From Leptospira tipperaryensis (GTDB lineage: Bacteria > Spirochaetota > Leptospiria > Leptospirales > Leptospiraceae), in contig NZ_CP015217.1 of assembly GCF_001729245.1 (NCBI RefSeq), positions 2,656,001 to 2,720,000 on the forward strand: DNA of 64,000 bases, read 5' to 3'. A program made the translations under genes and the position numbers. The notes under the pieces are model-generated. The model did no database searches and was not told the origin of the DNA. It worked only from the letters and a program-made list of their open reading frames with translations. This document shows positions 20,958-34,383 of this stretch, one piece after another (the stretch's first letter is position 1; each line of letters begins with the position of its first letter).

Positions 20958-22124
20958 ATGCCGATACTCCCCGATTGGGTTAATTACACATTTCCACCTA
21001 AAATCCACTTTGAAGCTGACTGCGGTTACAAAGTGGGCAACTTCGTTAAAAACATCGGGACAAGAACCGTCATTTTTTCCACGCAACAAGAGCTGGAGAA
21101 TATGGACGAGTTGTCCATTATCAAAACCAGTTTAGAAAAACATATCGATGGAGTCATTCTCTACGACGACATCGTAAAACAACCCACGCTCGAAGAGTTG
21201 GATACGGCCGCTTACTTTGCTAAGATTGCAAACGCGGATTGTATCATCGGTTACGGTTCCTACGAAACCATAAGTATGGCGAAGATCATCGCCCTTCTCG
21301 TTACAAACGACATCTTCGCAGAAGAGATGTTAAACGATAAAAAGACAAAGTTCAAAAAACCGCTTCCCTTAATCCTGATTCCCACACATCCCGTTTTTGG
21401 TTTGGAATGTTCTCCTATTTCTACGGTTCTTTTGGGAGAGGATAAGATTATCAAATATTTCTCTCATGAACTCCTTTTCCCGGAACTGATCATCGCCGAT
21501 CCGAAAATTTCTTCTTTTATGAGTTCTTCCGATATCTCAAAAGTCGGAGTCGGGATTTTGGCCGCGGCGGTCGATACGATCCTTTCTAAATTCTCCACCG
21601 AGTTGACAATTTCTTCCGCGCTCAGAGCGATCGAACTCCTTCAGAAAAACCTGATTCCTTCGATAAGAGATCCGAAAAACGTAAACTATAAAAACGGCCT
21701 CTACGCCGCGAGTCTTTTGACCGGGATCGCCCAGTCTTCCAGTTCCCTGGGGCTTTGTTTCGCGCTTTCATTAGCAAGTTCGAATATTACAAATCTTGAT
21801 ATCTTTCAATCCATGTCCATCCTACTCCCCCACGTGATGGAATACAATCTCACTTCCTCCGCCGGTAAATACGTTATGATCGCAAGAGCCTTAGACGAAG
21901 ACATCACGAATATTTCCGTGATCGAGGCAGCCATCAAAGCCGTGGAAGGAATTCGGAAAATTTTTATCGAATTGAAAATTCCCCAGAGATTGTCCGAGTA
22001 TGAAGTGAGAAAGATCGATTTACCTTTGATCGCAAATCTCGCGGCTTCGTTTCCGTTTTTAGATTCTCTTCCGAGAGAACTTCCGAAAAACGAAATCGAA
22101 ACGATTTTGGTCGCGGCGTTCTAA
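20958..22124 (+). CDS. Iron-alcohol-dehydrogenase-fold protein lacking metal ligands
   Basis: A 388-residue protein with the overall framework of group III (iron-containing) alcohol dehydrogenases: TRTVIFSTQQEL, DCIIGYGSYETISMAKI (normally GGGS), LILIPTHPVFGLECSPIS, LIIADPKI and ILLPHVMEYN. The metal-binding Asp and three His are not where they are expected. The DALTH position reads AAAVD (202-206), and the two later His positions fall on Phe269 and about residue 283. It is thus probably a pseudoenzyme or a member with a different chemistry. It follows flgM by 82 bp, so it could share that transcript. Confidence 0.75.
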   Translation: MPILPDWVNYTFPPKIHFEADCGYKVGNFVKNIGTRTVIFSTQQELENMDELSIIKTSLEKHIDGVILYDDIVKQPTLEELDTAAYFAKIANADCIIGYGSYETISMAKIIALLVTNDIFAEEMLNDKKTKFKKPLPLILIPTHPVFGLECSPISTVLLGEDKIIKYFSHELLFPELIIADPKISSFMSSSDISKVGVGILAAAVDTILSKFSTELTISSALRAIELLQKNLIPSIRDPKNVNYKNGLYAASLLTGIAQSSSSLGLCFALSLASSNITNLDIFQSMSILLPHVMEYNLTSSAGKYVMIARALDEDITNISVIEAAIKAVEGIRKIFIELKIPQRLSEYEVRKIDLPLIANLAASFPFLDSLPRELPKNEIETILVAAF

Positions 22125-22164
22125 GAATTCGTTTTTTACGGAGAATCTTTTATCTTCTGAGAAC

Positions 22165-22632
22165 TGTTGGAGTTCCTACAAAGAGTCGGAGAAGATCCTT
22201 CTTGCAAAGTCGGCTTTTCTGTGATAGAGAAAAAACTTCCGATTCTTCCCGCCACCTCACCCCTCCACCCAAGATTTGGGTGGGGCGCGTGCCTTTCACA
22301 GAGAGTGTCGGAGTTCCGACAAAAAGTCGAAGAAGATTCTTCTAGCAAAGTCGGCTTTTCTGTGATAGAGAAAAAACTTCCGATTCTTCCCGCCACCTCT
22401 CCTCCTCCACCCAAGAAACTCAGTGCATAGCTCCCGATGGGTCGCTTACGCAGGGCGGGGCCCGCGACTTTCACGAAAAGACTTGTAGGAGTTCCTACAA
22501 AGGAATTTTTACTTGCGAAATTAGAATTTTGTGATATAGGAAAGTCACCCGTAGTTTTTTCCGCCACCCGCCCCTCCTCCCAAGATTTGGGTGGGGCGCG
22601 CGACTTTCACAGCAGAAGTCGGAACTCCGACA
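22165..22632. repeat. Dispersed hairpin repeat family, locus A (three units)
   Basis: Three repeat units bounded by four near-palindromes at about 22165-22180, 22306-22321, 22483-22500 and 22618-22631. These are of the TGTAGGAGTTCCTACA/TGTCGGAGTTCCGACA type. The first two units are almost identical and 141 bp apart. Each holds CTGTGATAGAGAAAA, a CCACC-rich segment and a CACCCAAGATTTGGGTG hairpin, then a GGGGCGCG..CTTTCAC segment. The second-to-third interval is about 177 bp and has an extra insert. Open frames here are by-products of the repeat. Confidence 0.88.
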
Positions 22633-22795
22633 AAGATCTTCTCCAAAATTTCATCCCCGACAACTTCGCGTATGGATTTCCCCTCTTTGAACTTTCCTCT
22701 TTTTTTGTAAAAGATAGTAGGAAGGCAATTTCAGCCGCACAAACCGCAAAAAAACATTTGAATCTGCCTCTCTTCCCCTAAAACTTGGAGACAGA

Positions 22796-23116
22796 ATGAG
22801 TGACGAACACATCGATACAATCATCGGAGACGATATCCATTTCCGTGGGAAACTGAAATTCAGCAATTCCCTGAAGATCAAAGGAAACTTCAAAGGCACG
22901 ATCGAGACGACCGGAAGACTCGTGGTCGGAGATACGGGAGAAGTGGAAGCCGACATCCAGACCGGAACCCTTGAGGTCGAAGGCGCTTTGAAAGGAAACG
23001 TTTCTGCAAATGAAAAGGTTTCCATCCGCAAAACCGGCAAAGTGATCGGAGACGTCCGCACGCCCGATTTAGAAATAGAATCCGGAGCAAGATTTAGCGG
23101 CAATAGCGCAATGTAA
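22796..23116 (+). CDS. Bactofilin (polymer-forming cytoskeletal protein)
   Basis: A 106-residue bactofilin with the repeated right-handed beta-helix pattern: FRGKLKFSNSLKIKGNFKGTI, LVVGDTGEVEADI, LEVEGALKGNV, VSIRKTGKVIGDV. Family members self-assemble into filaments at the membrane and help control cell shape. In spiral bacteria they have been linked to helical morphology. There is no membrane helix and the terminal tails are short. It sits 2 bp upstream of recJ, so the two are co-transcribed. The preceding 670 bp is mostly the dispersed repeat. Confidence 0.9.
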   Translation: MSDEHIDTIIGDDIHFRGKLKFSNSLKIKGNFKGTIETTGRLVVGDTGEVEADIQTGTLEVEGALKGNVSANEKVSIRKTGKVIGDVRTPDLEIESGARFSGNSAM

Positions 23117-23118
23117 GG

Positions 23119-25046
23119 ATGCTCAAAAATTCTCCCTATTCTCATGGCCCGGGTTTAAAGGAACTCCCTTCCTCCGGGCTTCGCCAACACCTCAGCCCTC
23201 TTCAGCATAAATTCTACCAAACCCACTTACGCGAAAAATCAAATCCGGAACATCTCCTCTATCACGGACTCAGAGAACTTCCTTCTCCCTTTTTACTTCC
23301 GGATCTGGAACCGGCCCTCGAACTCTTAAAAGAATCCGTTGCCTCTGAAAAGAAAATTCTTCTCTTTGGAGATCGGGATTGCGACGGAGTTTCTTCCACA
23401 AGTCTCCTTGGAGGTTTTTTAAAAAAAATTCATCGGGGAGAATTGATCCTCAAGGTTTCCAACGAAGAGGACTACGGGCTCTCTCCTGCCGCGCTTGGCT
23501 TTGTAAAAAAACACAAACCCGATCTTCTCATCACTCTCGACTTTGGAACCACGAATCACGTTCAGATCGACGAACTCGCTTCTCTCGGAATCAAGGTCAT
23601 CGTCCTCGATCATCACGAGATTCCGGAAAGAATTCCCGCTTGTTTTCTTGTTTCTCCTAAACGTCCGGACTCACAATATCCGAGCGAAAAAATCTGCACG
23701 GCAGTTCTCGCGCTCAAATTTATCCAGGCCTATCTCTATTCTTCCTTGGAAGAATACAACATGGGGACTTGGATTGGAGACGGAAATTCCCTCTTCTCGG
23801 GTTATCTCATCTACAGAGGAAAGCTCGTCTTTCAAGGGGAAAGACAGGAAGTAGAATCCAAATTCTCCTTTCCCATCTGCGAAGCGCATTACAGCTTCAC
23901 CTCCGAATATCCGGAAAGAGAATGGTTCTATCAAGAATTTCTAAAATACCCCGCGATCTTGGAACAGTATCTCCAGAACTTCGATCTCGCGGCGGTCGGA
24001 ACCGTCTCCGATATGATGCCCCTCTTCGGAGAAAATCGAATCATCGTCAAGGAAGGATGTAAGATTCTTTCCAAACTCTATCGTAAGGAAACGAGACACA
24101 GAGAAGGATTGTTTCAACTTCTTCAGCTCATGGAACTCAGCGAAAAACACGTAACCTCGAAAGATCTCGGCTGGGGACTCGGACCCATGATCAACTCCGC
24201 GGGAAGAATGAATTCCACCGAAGTCGCGCTCAATCTTCTTTTGGAGGAGAATCCGGAACGTGCAAAAACAGGCGCCAAAGAACTCCAAAAATTAAACGAA
24301 GAACGAAGAGAAAGAACCAAACGAAATCTTTTCAAAGTGGACGGATTTCTAAAACGAAAACAGGAAAGAACTCAGAAAGCGGTTCTCTTTTGTTACGAAC
24401 CCGACTTCGAACCCGGAGTTTCCGGAATCGTCGCGACCCGTCTTGTAGAAGAATATAAAAAACCGGTTTTGTTTATTACACCGGATCACGGTCACGCAAA
24501 GGGAAGCATTCGTTCCTATGGAAAGGAGAATGTTTTGAATCTCCTAAGGAAAGCGGAATCGATCTTCTTTCAATACGGAGGCCACAAAGAAGCCGGGGGA
24601 TTTTCTCTTTCTATCGATAGAATTCCCGAACTCGCAAAGGTCATCTTTGAACACGCGGATTCTTGGTTGGAAGAAGAACAAAAACAGGCGATCTTAGATT
24701 CCACTTCGAGTTTAGTTTCTCTCGAACCCACCGAACTGGGCGCAAAGATCTTTCAAGAACTCTCCGTCTTTGAACCCTTCGGACATGAAAATCCGGTTCC
24801 ACTTTATTCCATCAAAGGTGCAAAGATCTATCACACCAAGCCGATGACCGACGGAAAACACGTTCGTTTTAGAATTTTGGGAGCTCCCGAAACGATCCAG
24901 TGTTTGATCTGGAATCGGGGGAAAGACTTTTTAGATTTACTCAGCAAAACCGGAAGTCTGGATCTCTGGGGTTCCTTGGAGGAATCTACCTTTCGATCCA
25001 AAACTTCACTTCAGTTTGTAGTGAACTACTTTCAAGAAGCGGAGAA

Positions 25047-25050
<4 letters not shown>
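23119..25050 (+). CDS. recJ: Single-stranded-DNA-specific exonuclease RecJ
   Basis: A 643-residue DHH-family 5'-3' exonuclease acting in recombination and mismatch repair. Metal-binding motifs are visible as [33 protein letters not shown] and the later MINSAGRM. The DHHA1 half has [15 protein letters not shown] and [12 protein letters not shown], and the C-terminal OB-like domain ends the protein. Length is close to the usual 570-780. An insertion of about 85 residues (roughly 212-295) between DHH motifs, including [14 protein letters not shown], looks lineage-specific. The stop overlaps the convergent pcnB stop by 4 bp. Confidence 0.93.
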
Positions 25051-26598
<1,548 letters not shown>

Positions 26599-26629
26599 TT
26601 TCATTCCCCCTACCTGCAAGTAAAAATCT

Positions 26630-27646
26630 ATGACAAGCCCGGCAAAGTTCGATCTCAAATTAACGCATTCTGAGCGTCTGCAGGTCCGAATTCTCAAGTT
26701 CAAAAATCGGTTTCGCAAATTCAAAGAGAGCGGGTCCAGAAAGATCTCCTTTTTACTCGTACCACACAGCCACGAGAACGTAATTCGGATCGAACTGAAC
26801 GTTTTTATGGCTTGGTTCCTCGGAATCCTCTTAGGATCGATTCTTGCGTTGGCTTTTGTCTTTCTTTCTTATCTCAATTTCTTCTATCGACCCGACGAAG
26901 ACCTTTTTCAAAAAAGCGACGAGAATGTGAGCCAATATCTCTATTATGATATGCTCCTCCAAGACGCCAAAAAGGAGATTCGAGGTCTGGAAAGAAAAAC
27001 CGAGCAGTTGAATCTTGTGGCTTGGGACGAGGTTCCTTGGAAACGAATTCTTACCTACGAAGTGATCCCCGAGTTTCGACTCAAAAAAGAGATCCCGGAT
27101 TCCGAAACCAATCTAGAACTCTATAAGAATACGGTGGAAGGATTTGCGGCTCAGAACATAGAGCTCTTCCGAATTCGTCAGGCCTTTGAAAACGCGTTCG
27201 ATTATCTCGAAGAAAGAGAATCCATTCTCTACGCATTGCCCAGGGGCCGTCCCCTCAAACCCGGAGTGGGATTTGTTTCTTCTACGTTTGGAGGAAGGGT
27301 CGATCCATTCGGCCTCGTCGTCTTAGGAGAGCATCACTCGGGTGTGGACTTTGCTTCTTCCGAGGGAACTCCGATCTACGCGACCGCTCCCGGAATCGTA
27401 GTAGAATCCGGTCAGTCTTCCGGAGGATTGGGGAAGAATATTCGGATCAATCACTTAAACGGAATTTTTACCGTCTACGGTCACTGTTCTCAGATCCTGG
27501 TAGAAAAGAATCAGATTGTAAAACGAGGAGATCTCATCGGTCTCGTCGGCTCGACTGGAAAAGCTACGGGGCCTCACGTTCACTACGAGGTTCACATGGG
27601 ACAGGATCCGCCTCTGGATCCCGCGGAATTTATCAACATCGAGTGA
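26630..27646 (+). CDS. M23-family (LytM) peptidase, membrane-anchored
   Basis: A 338-residue protein with a cytosolic start, one membrane helix around residues 60-84 ([21 protein letters not shown]), a helical periplasmic region and a C-terminal LytM domain. Zinc ligands are present: H236-x3-D240 in [14 protein letters not shown] and H316-x-H318 in GPHVHYEVH. The domain therefore looks catalytically competent, unlike many EnvC/NlpD relatives. It should cut peptidoglycan cross-links or peptide stems. It starts 53 bp from the divergent pcnB start and lies upstream of the lgt-like gene. Confidence 0.88.
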   Translation: MTSPAKFDLKLTHSERLQVRILKFKNRFRKFKESGSRKISFLLVPHSHENVIRIELNVFMAWFLGILLGSILALAFVFLSYLNFFYRPDEDLFQKSDENVSQYLYYDMLLQDAKKEIRGLERKTEQLNLVAWDEVPWKRILTYEVIPEFRLKKEIPDSETNLELYKNTVEGFAAQNIELFRIRQAFENAFDYLEERESILYALPRGRPLKPGVGFVSSTFGGRVDPFGLVVLGEHHSGVDFASSEGTPIYATAPGIVVESGQSSGGLGKNIRINHLNGIFTVYGHCSQILVEKNQIVKRGDLIGLVGSTGKATGPHVHYEVHMGQDPPLDPAEFINIE

Positions 27647-27802
27647 TTGTTCCCAAAAGAAAGAAGACCAAAGTTTTCATTTCCTCGTTCCTACGTTTCT
27701 AAAAAAAGAATTTCATTTTCAAATCTCCGAACGGCTCTTTGCCTTTTTCAAAAAAGGATTATGGGTTGATCCATTCCTGCAATCGAGAGAATTGGTTACA
27801 CT

Positions 27803-28735
<933 letters not shown>

Positions 28736-29544
28736 TTGAAACCATTTCTTTCGAACGACTTCGAAAGGCCGTGGGAACAAGGCTCAGTTTTTTTAGTACC
28801 GACGGCTCCTCCGCCCGGACTTTCTATAACCTTACCTACAAGTGGAAGGGGCCTAAAGAAAAACCGTCGGAACTACGACAAGTTCCTCCGTAAAAGTCGC
28901 GCGCCCCACCCAAATTTTGGGCGGAGGGGCGGGTGGTGGAAAAATTCCGGAAACTTTCCTATATCACAAAATTCTAATTTTGCAAGAAAAAAGTCCAGTG
29001 TAGGAACTCCTAAAAAATCCTTCCTTGTGGGACGATTCTCGTTGGAGTTCCTCTCAATTAGTGGGCAAGGTTATGCTGGCCACTCTCCCGGCTCAACCTT
29101 TTATTGGAAAAATTGAGATCTTGCCTTCCAGACTGAGAATGTAGGAACTCACACGAGGGAATCGATTTTTATAAAACGAGATTCTTTCCTTCCTTTGAGG
29201 ACTTTGGAAGCGATTCTTATTTCTCCGATTCTAAAAACGAAACGTTTGTCCTAAAATTTTAGGACAACGCCGATAACACTTTACAAACTCGTAATAGAGG
29301 GAGTTCCCACACTGAACTACACTTTTACGATCTTGAACGTTCGGTTTCTATTTAATTCCGATTGAAATTTCCAAGGATTGCCGCCCTTTTCGCAGTGAAA
29401 AACTTATCTCAAAAGATCGATTGCGGCTCCCTTCTCATTGGAGTTCCTACATTCCGAGTTTTTGACGTTAGTAGCCCTTCTTAAAACGAACTTAAAGTCT
29501 GTAAGAGAATAGATCGGTGGGAAGATTTTTAGTGCCGAATATTA
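28736..29544. other. Intergenic gap with one repeat unit and decayed repeat ends
   Basis: An 809-bp gap. It contains a full repeat unit (28866-29011) and scattered half-palindromes resembling its ends near 29041, 29142, 29302 and 29447 (GGAGTTCCT or TAGGAACTC types). No supported gene is seen. Open frames on either strand are short or run through the repeat. Confidence 0.6.
28866..29011 (-). repeat. Dispersed hairpin repeat family, locus B (single unit)
   Basis: A single unit in the opposite orientation to locus A. It runs from GTCGGAACTACGAC through AAAGTCGCGCGCCCCACCC, a hairpin CCCAAATTTTGGG, ACTTTCCTATATCACAAAAT and TTTTGCAAGAA, to TGTAGGAACTCCT. The order of elements is exactly the reverse complement of locus A. 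Confidence 0.85.
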
Positions 29545-29757
29545 CTAAGTTCTTTTCTTCAAAAGTTCAGCACGCAACTTGCAGTTGGCTCTCAGAAGAA
29601 AAAAGACGAATCCGATAAGAATCAGATTAAAAATCGGCCAGATCACGCAAAATATATAAACGTTGATTTCGTTGTAAGTAATCCCGAAAATTTTCGCCCA
29701 AAAAATTAATACATCCACACACCAGTTGAAAATCTGATCGATCGAAGGAAATCTCAT
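29545..29757 (-). CDS. Small hypothetical membrane protein
   Basis: A 70-residue protein with a moderately hydrophobic first segment (WCVDVLIFWAKIFGI) and a clear membrane helix at about residues 30-54 (VYIFCVIWPIFNLILIGFVFFLL), followed by a basic tail (RANCKLRAELLKKRT). It begins 13 bp after the stop of the DsbD-type gene on the same strand, so it is probably its operon partner. Topology suggests a basic cytosolic tail. No family is recognised. The small size makes coding status less certain. Confidence 0.6.
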   Translation of the reverse strand: MRFPSIDQIFNWCVDVLIFWAKIFGITYNEINVYIFCVIWPIFNLILIGFVFFLLRANCKLRAELLKKRT

Positions 29758-29770
29758 CCGCCAATGTCTC

Positions 29771-31156
29771 CTAACGTCGCTCTTTTAGATTCTCGATCAT
29801 GGTCTTCGTGTCCAGATAGTCTGTATTCTTATACAAAAGATTTCCTTCCCCATCCAAGATCACAAAGAATGGAAGACCGATTTTTAATTCTTCAAAACGA
29901 GGATCTCTCGCATAGGTTTCAAAAATCGGATCGTTGTCTTTTATTTTCAAAAGGACCGCGCCTTGCAAAGCCTCGTTCAAAGAAGAATCCGAAAGCGTCA
30001 ATTCTTCAAATGCTTTACAGTTCGTACACCAGTCCGCGTAGAAATCGATAAATACTTTTTTGCCGGAGTCCTTTCCTACTTCATAGGCTTTTTCGGGAAG
30101 TCGAAACCAGGTCAGATTTCCTTTTGTTTCGGTTTTGGGAACTCCGGAAGCGAGACCTCCGCCAAGCCCGCCGGAAAGAAGAATCACGAGCCCCGTCGCC
30201 GACAAAACGACCCCGCCTAAGAAAAGGGCCTTTTTCATTCTCTTGTATTTGTCCCAGTCTTCGGGAAGAAAAAAGTAAAGACATACGAGAAGAATCAAAA
30301 CACCGAGAGCCGCGATTGGAATCGAGCGATCCACGACTCCCCAACCGGAAAGCGCCTTTTGAAAGTAAGTATAAGAAAAATATAATACAAAAAGTCCAAG
30401 AACCCATTGGATCCAACGCATCCATTTCCCTGACTTCGGAAGGCTGAGACCAAAAACTCCGATCATCAAAAACGGAAAACCCAATCCAACTCCAAACAAG
30501 AACATCTTAAAGGAAGCAAGAAGAATGGAACCGATCGTTATCGCACCGGATCCCGCCGTGATCTGCAAAAGAATGGCGACTACAACAGGGCCTACGCAGG
30601 GAGAAGAAAGAAGCCCCGCTACCATTCCAAGAAGGAAGGTTCCCTTACAACCCTGTCCGGTATTGACTTCTTTGGATTGAAAGAAAGGAAGATGAATGAG
30701 ATCTAAGGAAGCGAGCGCTAAAAGAAAAATGAGGACGGCGAGTGCGAGGTTCGTGAAAGGATAACGGAGGATAACGTTGAAGGCTCCTCCGGAGAATCCT
30801 GCGATCAGTCCGAAACACCAATAGACCGCGACGAGCCCTAAATAATAAACCGCGGGATGAAGAATTTTCGGAGACCCTTCCCCCCTTGCCCTCACGATTC
30901 CCACTGTGATCGGATAGAGTGGATAGACACATGGCAAGAGACTCGCCAAGACCCCGCCCGCAATTAGGACGAAACCTGTAGTCCATTCAAAACCTCCCCC
31001 GGAGGCGCCCGCAGAAACGGACTTTTGAATTTCCTCAAACCAGGAGACTGACAGATCTTCAGCGGAAAGGGAAAGAGTGATGAGAAAAAAAGACAGAAAG
31101 CCCAGGACCAAAAATCTGCTCTTCGAATTTTTATGTGGCTGGGTTCTTAATAGCAC
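29771..31156 (-). CDS. dsbD: DsbD-type thiol:disulfide interchange protein, short form
   Basis: A 461-residue membrane reductase that passes electrons from cytosolic thioredoxin to periplasmic partners. It has a signal-like start, then eight or so membrane helices with the two conserved redox cysteines in [11 protein letters not shown] and SSPCVGPV. The C-terminal thioredoxin-like domain has [15 protein letters not shown]. The N-terminal alpha domain of E. coli DsbD is missing: only about 45 residues precede the membrane part. It is probably closer to CcdA-thioredoxin fusions such as ScsB-like forms without that domain. The following 70-residue membrane protein is likely co-expressed. Confidence 0.87.
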   Translation of the reverse strand: MLLRTQPHKNSKSRFLVLGFLSFFLITLSLSAEDLSVSWFEEIQKSVSAGASGGGFEWTTGFVLIAGGVLASLLPCVYPLYPITVGIVRARGEGSPKILHPAVYYLGLVAVYWCFGLIAGFSGGAFNVILRYPFTNLALAVLIFLLALASLDLIHLPFFQSKEVNTGQGCKGTFLLGMVAGLLSSPCVGPVVVAILLQITAGSGAITIGSILLASFKMFLFGVGLGFPFLMIGVFGLSLPKSGKWMRWIQWVLGLFVLYFSYTYFQKALSGWGVVDRSIPIAALGVLILLVCLYFFLPEDWDKYKRMKKALFLGGVVLSATGLVILLSGGLGGGLASGVPKTETKGNLTWFRLPEKAYEVGKDSGKKVFIDFYADWCTNCKAFEELTLSDSSLNEALQGAVLLKIKDNDPIFETYARDPRFEELKIGLPFFVILDGEGNLLYKNTDYLDTKTMIENLKERR

Positions 31157-31434
31157 GGATCAAACGACCAGAAAAAAACAAAACTTCATCCAAGAACAAT
31201 GCTTTTGCTAAAAAATCAGGGGTCAACTCGATTCCCTGCAAAGATGAGCTTGAACTCGTAGTTTAGACTCTAGGCTCTTCTAAAAGGATATTTTTTTTAA
31301 AATCCGGATTCTAAAAAGCTCCTCGAATTTTGAATTCAAACGGGAATTCCGTTGAGAATCACGGTTTGCCCTTCCGGCTTTTTAAGACATTCCCGGCTCA
31401 CCTAAAAGTAGAAATCTGCCGAAAATCAAGGGGA

Positions 31435-32163
31435 ATGAACGCCGGATTTTTTAGACTTCTCATTTGCATCCTTTTAGGAGTGGTAAGCAACTTCGGAACG
31501 AATCCGATTTCGGCTGAAGTCGATCTGGACTACAACTACGAATATGAGAAGAACGGACCTTATACAAAATTCTCGGACTGGGTTCCTTACAAGCTTCATA
31601 AGTGGGAACCGAAATTCTTAGAAGACTTCTATCAACTCTACGGTCTCAAACTTCACTACAAAGAAAACGATCTCAGAAGGGATATCTACTTTTTAAAGAT
31701 CGGACTCAAGAAACGTTTTCGACATCCGAAGAACGCCCTCTGCCCCGTGAAAGACGAAGATGAATATTATAAATATCGCAATTTACTTTTTATGCATATC
31801 AATCTCCAGATCATGAGATCTTATATGAGAATCGCATCCCAATTTGATAAGCGACATCTTTACTTTTACAATTTGGACTTTGCATACGATCTCAATCGAT
31901 CCTTCGAAGTCGCTGACGGTTTTTATAAGGAAGCGATTCCTTATTGGAAGGAAGCGCAGAGATACGCGGACCGTTCTTCCGAGATCGACTCGGATCTGGA
32001 TTTAGGAACCTTGGAAACGGAAAGATACGAGATCATTACGGGGAAACTCGATTTCGGAAAAATCATCGAAGATCATCTTTCTCGTTTAGAAAAAAAAAGA
32101 AACACAGTCAAGGAATATCTCGTCCAACACCCCGACGCAAACAAACCTCTTCTTGAACAGTAA
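31435..32163 (+). CDS. Exported hypothetical helical protein
   Basis: A 242-residue protein starting at ATG 31435 (preceded by AAGGGG), with a signal peptide MNAGFFRLLICILLGVVSNF...ISAE and no lipobox, so probably periplasmic. The mature part is rich in Tyr, Lys and Asp (VDLDYNYEYEKNGPYTKFSD and YKLHKWEPKFLEDFYQLYG) and predicted helical, ending in a charged helix. The reading frame extends upstream to 31330 without a better start. I do not recognise a named family. Its exported, all-helical character would suit a structural periplasmic protein such as a flagellar sheath component, but no motif proves this. Confidence 0.75.
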   Translation: MNAGFFRLLICILLGVVSNFGTNPISAEVDLDYNYEYEKNGPYTKFSDWVPYKLHKWEPKFLEDFYQLYGLKLHYKENDLRRDIYFLKIGLKKRFRHPKNALCPVKDEDEYYKYRNLLFMHINLQIMRSYMRIASQFDKRHLYFYNLDFAYDLNRSFEVADGFYKEAIPYWKEAQRYADRSSEIDSDLDLGTLETERYEIITGKLDFGKIIEDHLSRLEKKRNTVKEYLVQHPDANKPLLEQ

Positions 32164-32177
32164 AGCCGAAAAGAAAT

Positions 32178-32535
32178 TGTGGAGTTCCTACAAGATCTGG
32201 TAGTGAAGAATCTACTTGCAAAAAGAAGAATATTCTGATATGGCAGATCGACGCGAGTTTTTCCCGCCACCCAAGTTCGGGATAACCTTACCCCCGAGCT
32301 GCCTGAATCTTCAGAAAAATCTGTCGGAACTCCGACAACTCTTCCGTGAAAGTCGCGCGCCCCACCCAAATTTCGGGTGGCGGGAAAAACCACTGCGGAC
32401 TTTCCTCTATCACAAAATTCTAAATTTTGCAAGAATAAATCCCCGTGTAGGAACTTCACACAAACCCCTTTTCTCGGGACGATTCCCGTCGTCTCTCCTC
32501 TGAATCCCAAAAAAAATCTGTCGTAACTCCGACAT
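32178..32535. repeat. Dispersed hairpin repeat family, locus C (inverted pair)
   Basis: Two units in opposite orientations. A partial plus-oriented one starts at the TGTGGAGTTCCTACA near 32178 and ends around 32290. A complete minus-oriented one lies between TGTCGGAACTCCGACA (32322-32337) and GTGTAGGAACTTC (32445-32457). A further solo palindrome TGTCGTAACTCCGACA sits at 32519-32534, next to the glnA terminator. Confidence 0.83.
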
Positions 32536-32544
32536 GTCTTCCTT

Positions 32545-32589
32545 GAAAATAAAAAAGCCCGGTTTTTAACGCCGGGCTTTTTTATTTTC
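32545..32589. terminator. Strong bidirectional terminator (glnA side)
   Basis: AAAATAAAAAAGCCCGG pairs fully with CCGGGCTTTTTTATTTT (about 18 bp including flanks) around a TTTTTAACG loop. The GC core with A and T runs on either side suits termination of glnA on the minus strand and of any plus-strand readthrough. Confidence 0.92.
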
Positions 32590-32634
32590 CTTAAACGAGA
32601 GGAGCGCTTCCCAAAGGGTCCACACTCTCCCAAA

Positions 32635-34383
<1,749 letters not shown>

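Noticed and set aside
22136..22567. 143-residue open frame on the minus strand
   Set aside because: It is a translation of the dispersed repeat units, with internal duplication that follows the 141-bp DNA period.
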